A stretch of DNA of 64,000 bases, from the NCBI RefSeq assembly GCF_023074185.1, contig NZ_JADPKY010000094.1, positions 1-64,000 on the forward strand. The letters run 5' to 3'. The stretch comes from Bradyrhizobium sp. 132 (GTDB lineage: Bacteria; Pseudomonadota; Alphaproteobacteria; Rhizobiales; Xanthobacteraceae). Below, in pieces: positions 62,448 to 64,000 of this stretch (position 1 is its first letter; each line of letters starts with the position of its first letter). Below the pieces are notes generated by a model. It ran no database searches. It was not told the origin of the DNA and saw only the letters and a program-made list of their open reading frames with translations. Both the position numbers and the translations under genes were made by a program.

Positions 62448-64000
62448 ATGCGCGCAGACGAGCCGTTCCTGGTCCGCCACGCGGACCTCATTTTCGCGTT
62501 GAAGACGTTTGCCGCGTCGATCCTGGCGCTCGTCATCGCGCTGGCGATGGACTTGCCGCGGCCCTACTGGGCGATGGCCACCGTCTACATCACCTCGCAG
62601 CCGCTGGCGGGTGCGACCAGCTCGAAGGCATTCTTCCGGGTGATGGGCACGCTGGTCGGCGCGATCATGACGGTGGCGTTGGTGCCGAACCTGATCAATG
62701 CGCCCGAGCTTCTGTGCCTTGCGATCGCGCTCTGGGTCGGGCTCTGCCTTTATCTGTCGCTGCTCGACGGCACGCCGCGCAGCTATGTCTTCATGCTGGC
62801 CGGCTACACGGTCGCGCTGATCGGCTTTCCCGCTGTGTCCGAGCCCGGCGCCATCTTTGACACGGCGGTATCTCGGGTCGAAGAGATTTCGCTCGGCATC
62901 ATCTGCGCCAGCCTCGTCTCCACCATCATCTTCCCCCGCAGCGTTGCACCTGCGGTTGCGAGCCGTGTCGATCTCTGGCTGTCTGATGCGCGCCGTCTCA
63001 GCCAGACCGTGCTGTTGCGCGAGGGCACCAGCGAATCCCGCCGCCCCAGGCGCCTCAAGCTCGCAACCGACATCGTCGAGATCGACACGCTCTCCACCCA
63101 CCTTGCCTATGACCGGCTGACCGATCGCAATGCGGTGAGTGGCCTCGGTGAAATCCGCTTGCGCATGCTGATGCTGTTGCCGGTGATCGCCTCGCTCGAG
63201 GATCGGCTGGCCGCGTTAGGTGAGGAGGCACTGCGCCGGCAGCCGGAGCTGAAGCGGCTGCTGCAGGATCTGGCGCAATGGATCACGAGCGACCTCAGCG
63301 CACGGCAGCCGGCCGAGCGGATCCGCGCCGTCATCGCGGAGCGGCAGGCGGTGCTCGATGACAAGGCGTCCTGGGAGCGGATCATCACCACGAGCCTGCT
63401 GTCGCGGCTGCGCGACCTGGTCGACCTATCACGCGACTGCCGTGCGTTGACCGAGGCGATTGCCGAAGGCAGCAATGTTTCAACCCTCGATTTGGCCTTT
63501 CATTCCGAGGCCGGCGCCGCGCCCGTGCGTCATCGCGACCGCGGCCTTGCTTTGTGGTCGGCGGCCGGTGCGGCCACGGCCATCCTGATCTGCTGCGCGT
63601 TCTGGATCGGGACCGGCTGGCCCGACGGTGCGTCGGCGCCGATGATGGCTGCGGTCGCGTGTTCCTTCTTCGCCGCGCAGGACGAGCCCGCACGCTTCAT
63701 CCGTAGCTTCGGCCTGTGGTCGCTGGTCGCCATTGTGGTCGTCGCGGTCTATTTGTTCGCGCTGGTGCCTGCGATTTCTCATATTGAGGTGCTTGTCGCC
63801 GCGCTCGCGCCGACCTTCTTGCTCTACGGCTTCCTGATTGCGCGGCCGGCGACGGCCGGCACCGGCACGGCGCTCGCGGCCAACACGTCGACGCTGCTGG
63901 CGCTGCAATCGACCTACAGCGCGGATTTCGGGTCTTACGCCAATTCGGCGGTCGCGTTCTTCGTCGGCGTGGCCATCGCCGAACTCGTGACGCGCATCGC
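62448..64000 (+). CDS. FUSC-family aromatic-acid-efflux-type transporter (cut by window end)
   Basis: The translation from the ATG at 62448 gives at least 517 residues (no stop before the window end). Two membrane domains, each of five to six helices, flank a soluble coil-rich region of about 180 residues, as in the FUSC/AaeB family. The N-terminus is MRADEPFLVRHADLIFALKT. AGAGG precedes the ATG. It probably exports hydroxylated aromatic acids together with a membrane-fusion protein encoded beyond the window. Confidence 0.85.
   Translation, partial: MRADEPFLVRHADLIFALKTFAASILALVIALAMDLPRPYWAMATVYITSQPLAGATSSKAFFRVMGTLVGAIMTVALVPNLINAPELLCLAIALWVGLCLYLSLLDGTPRSYVFMLAGYTVALIGFPAVSEPGAIFDTAVSRVEEISLGIICASLVSTIIFPRSVAPAVASRVDLWLSDARRLSQTVLLREGTSESRRPRRLKLATDIVEIDTLSTHLAYDRLTDRNAVSGLGEIRLRMLMLLPVIASLEDRLAALGEEALRRQPELKRLLQDLAQWITSDLSARQPAERIRAVIAERQAVLDDKASWERIITTSLLSRLRDLVDLSRDCRALTEAIAEGSNVSTLDLAFHSEAGAAPVRHRDRGLALWSAAGAATAILICCAFWIGTGWPDGASAPMMAAVACSFFAAQDEPARFIRSFGLWSLVAIVVVAVYLFALVPAISHIEVLVAALAPTFLLYGFLIARPATAGTGTALAANTSTLLALQSTYSADFGSYANSAVAFFVGVAIAELVTRI

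Overview
The window is GC-rich, densely packed alphaproteobacterial chromosome. Several things point to Bradyrhizobium or a close relative: a compact acpXL-fabZ-fabF-fabF-lpxXL locus for very-long-chain lipid A acylation, typical Bradyrhizobium-style intergenic repeats, tandem kup genes and abundant solute-binding-protein catabolic operons. This taxonomic call is an inference from gene content, not from a marker gene. No rRNA, tRNA, CRISPR array or replication origin was seen.

Layout. 1-295: left-truncated insertion sequence whose end abuts the stop codon of a LOG-family gene. 0.3-20.8 kb: mostly housekeeping. It holds an Atm1-type ABC exporter, psd-pssA (phosphatidylethanolamine synthesis), an RraA-like protein, a MotA/MotB-like stator pair, two tandem Kup potassium transporters, a rhodanese, an aminotransferase, an orphan polyamine-type binding protein, the lipid A C28 acyl-chain locus and a ParB-like protein. 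20.9-30.8 kb is accessory. It holds a small secreted peptide, a 764-residue metzincin-like protein of no family I recognise, MgtC, an AhpD-like protein, a HerA-like ATPase, and a three-gene translationally coupled operon. That operon encodes a CHAT-domain protein whose catalytic Cys is replaced by Tyr, a transglutaminase-like Cys-His protein, and a DUF7379-like alpha/beta hydrolase.

31-47 kb is mainly a reductive nicotinate-degradation island. NicAB hydroxylates nicotinate. A 6-hydroxynicotinate reductase follows, with an ApbE-like UPF0280 partner, and then an enamidase. A ferredoxin-NADP reductase could supply electrons. A Liv-type ABC importer and a MarR regulator sit in the same operon as the reductase. 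Four near-palindromic 16-bp sites lie in the two divergent promoter regions that serve these genes, and I infer that they are the MarR operators.

50-58 kb is a second catabolic unit: an autoregulated TetR gene followed by a 2-pyrone-4,6-dicarboxylate-lactonase-like hydrolase, DctA, 4-oxalomesaconate-hydratase-like and CHA-aldolase-like enzymes, a 4,5-dihydroxyphthalate-decarboxylase-like protein and a DUF1932 dehydrogenase. A TctC receptor gene runs divergently. An 18-bp inverted repeat in the TetR promoter recurs, with its -35 box at identical spacing, 20 kb away in front of a lone extradiol dioxygenase (31167). The two loci are therefore probably one regulon and one pathway.

47-50 kb holds small hydrophilic proteins that resemble stress-regulon genes and a DUF763 protein. 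58-64 kb holds a cytosine-deaminase-type amidohydrolase, an NTF2-like protein, an amino-acid binding protein, an MFS remnant, and a MarR-FUSC efflux pair cut by the window end.
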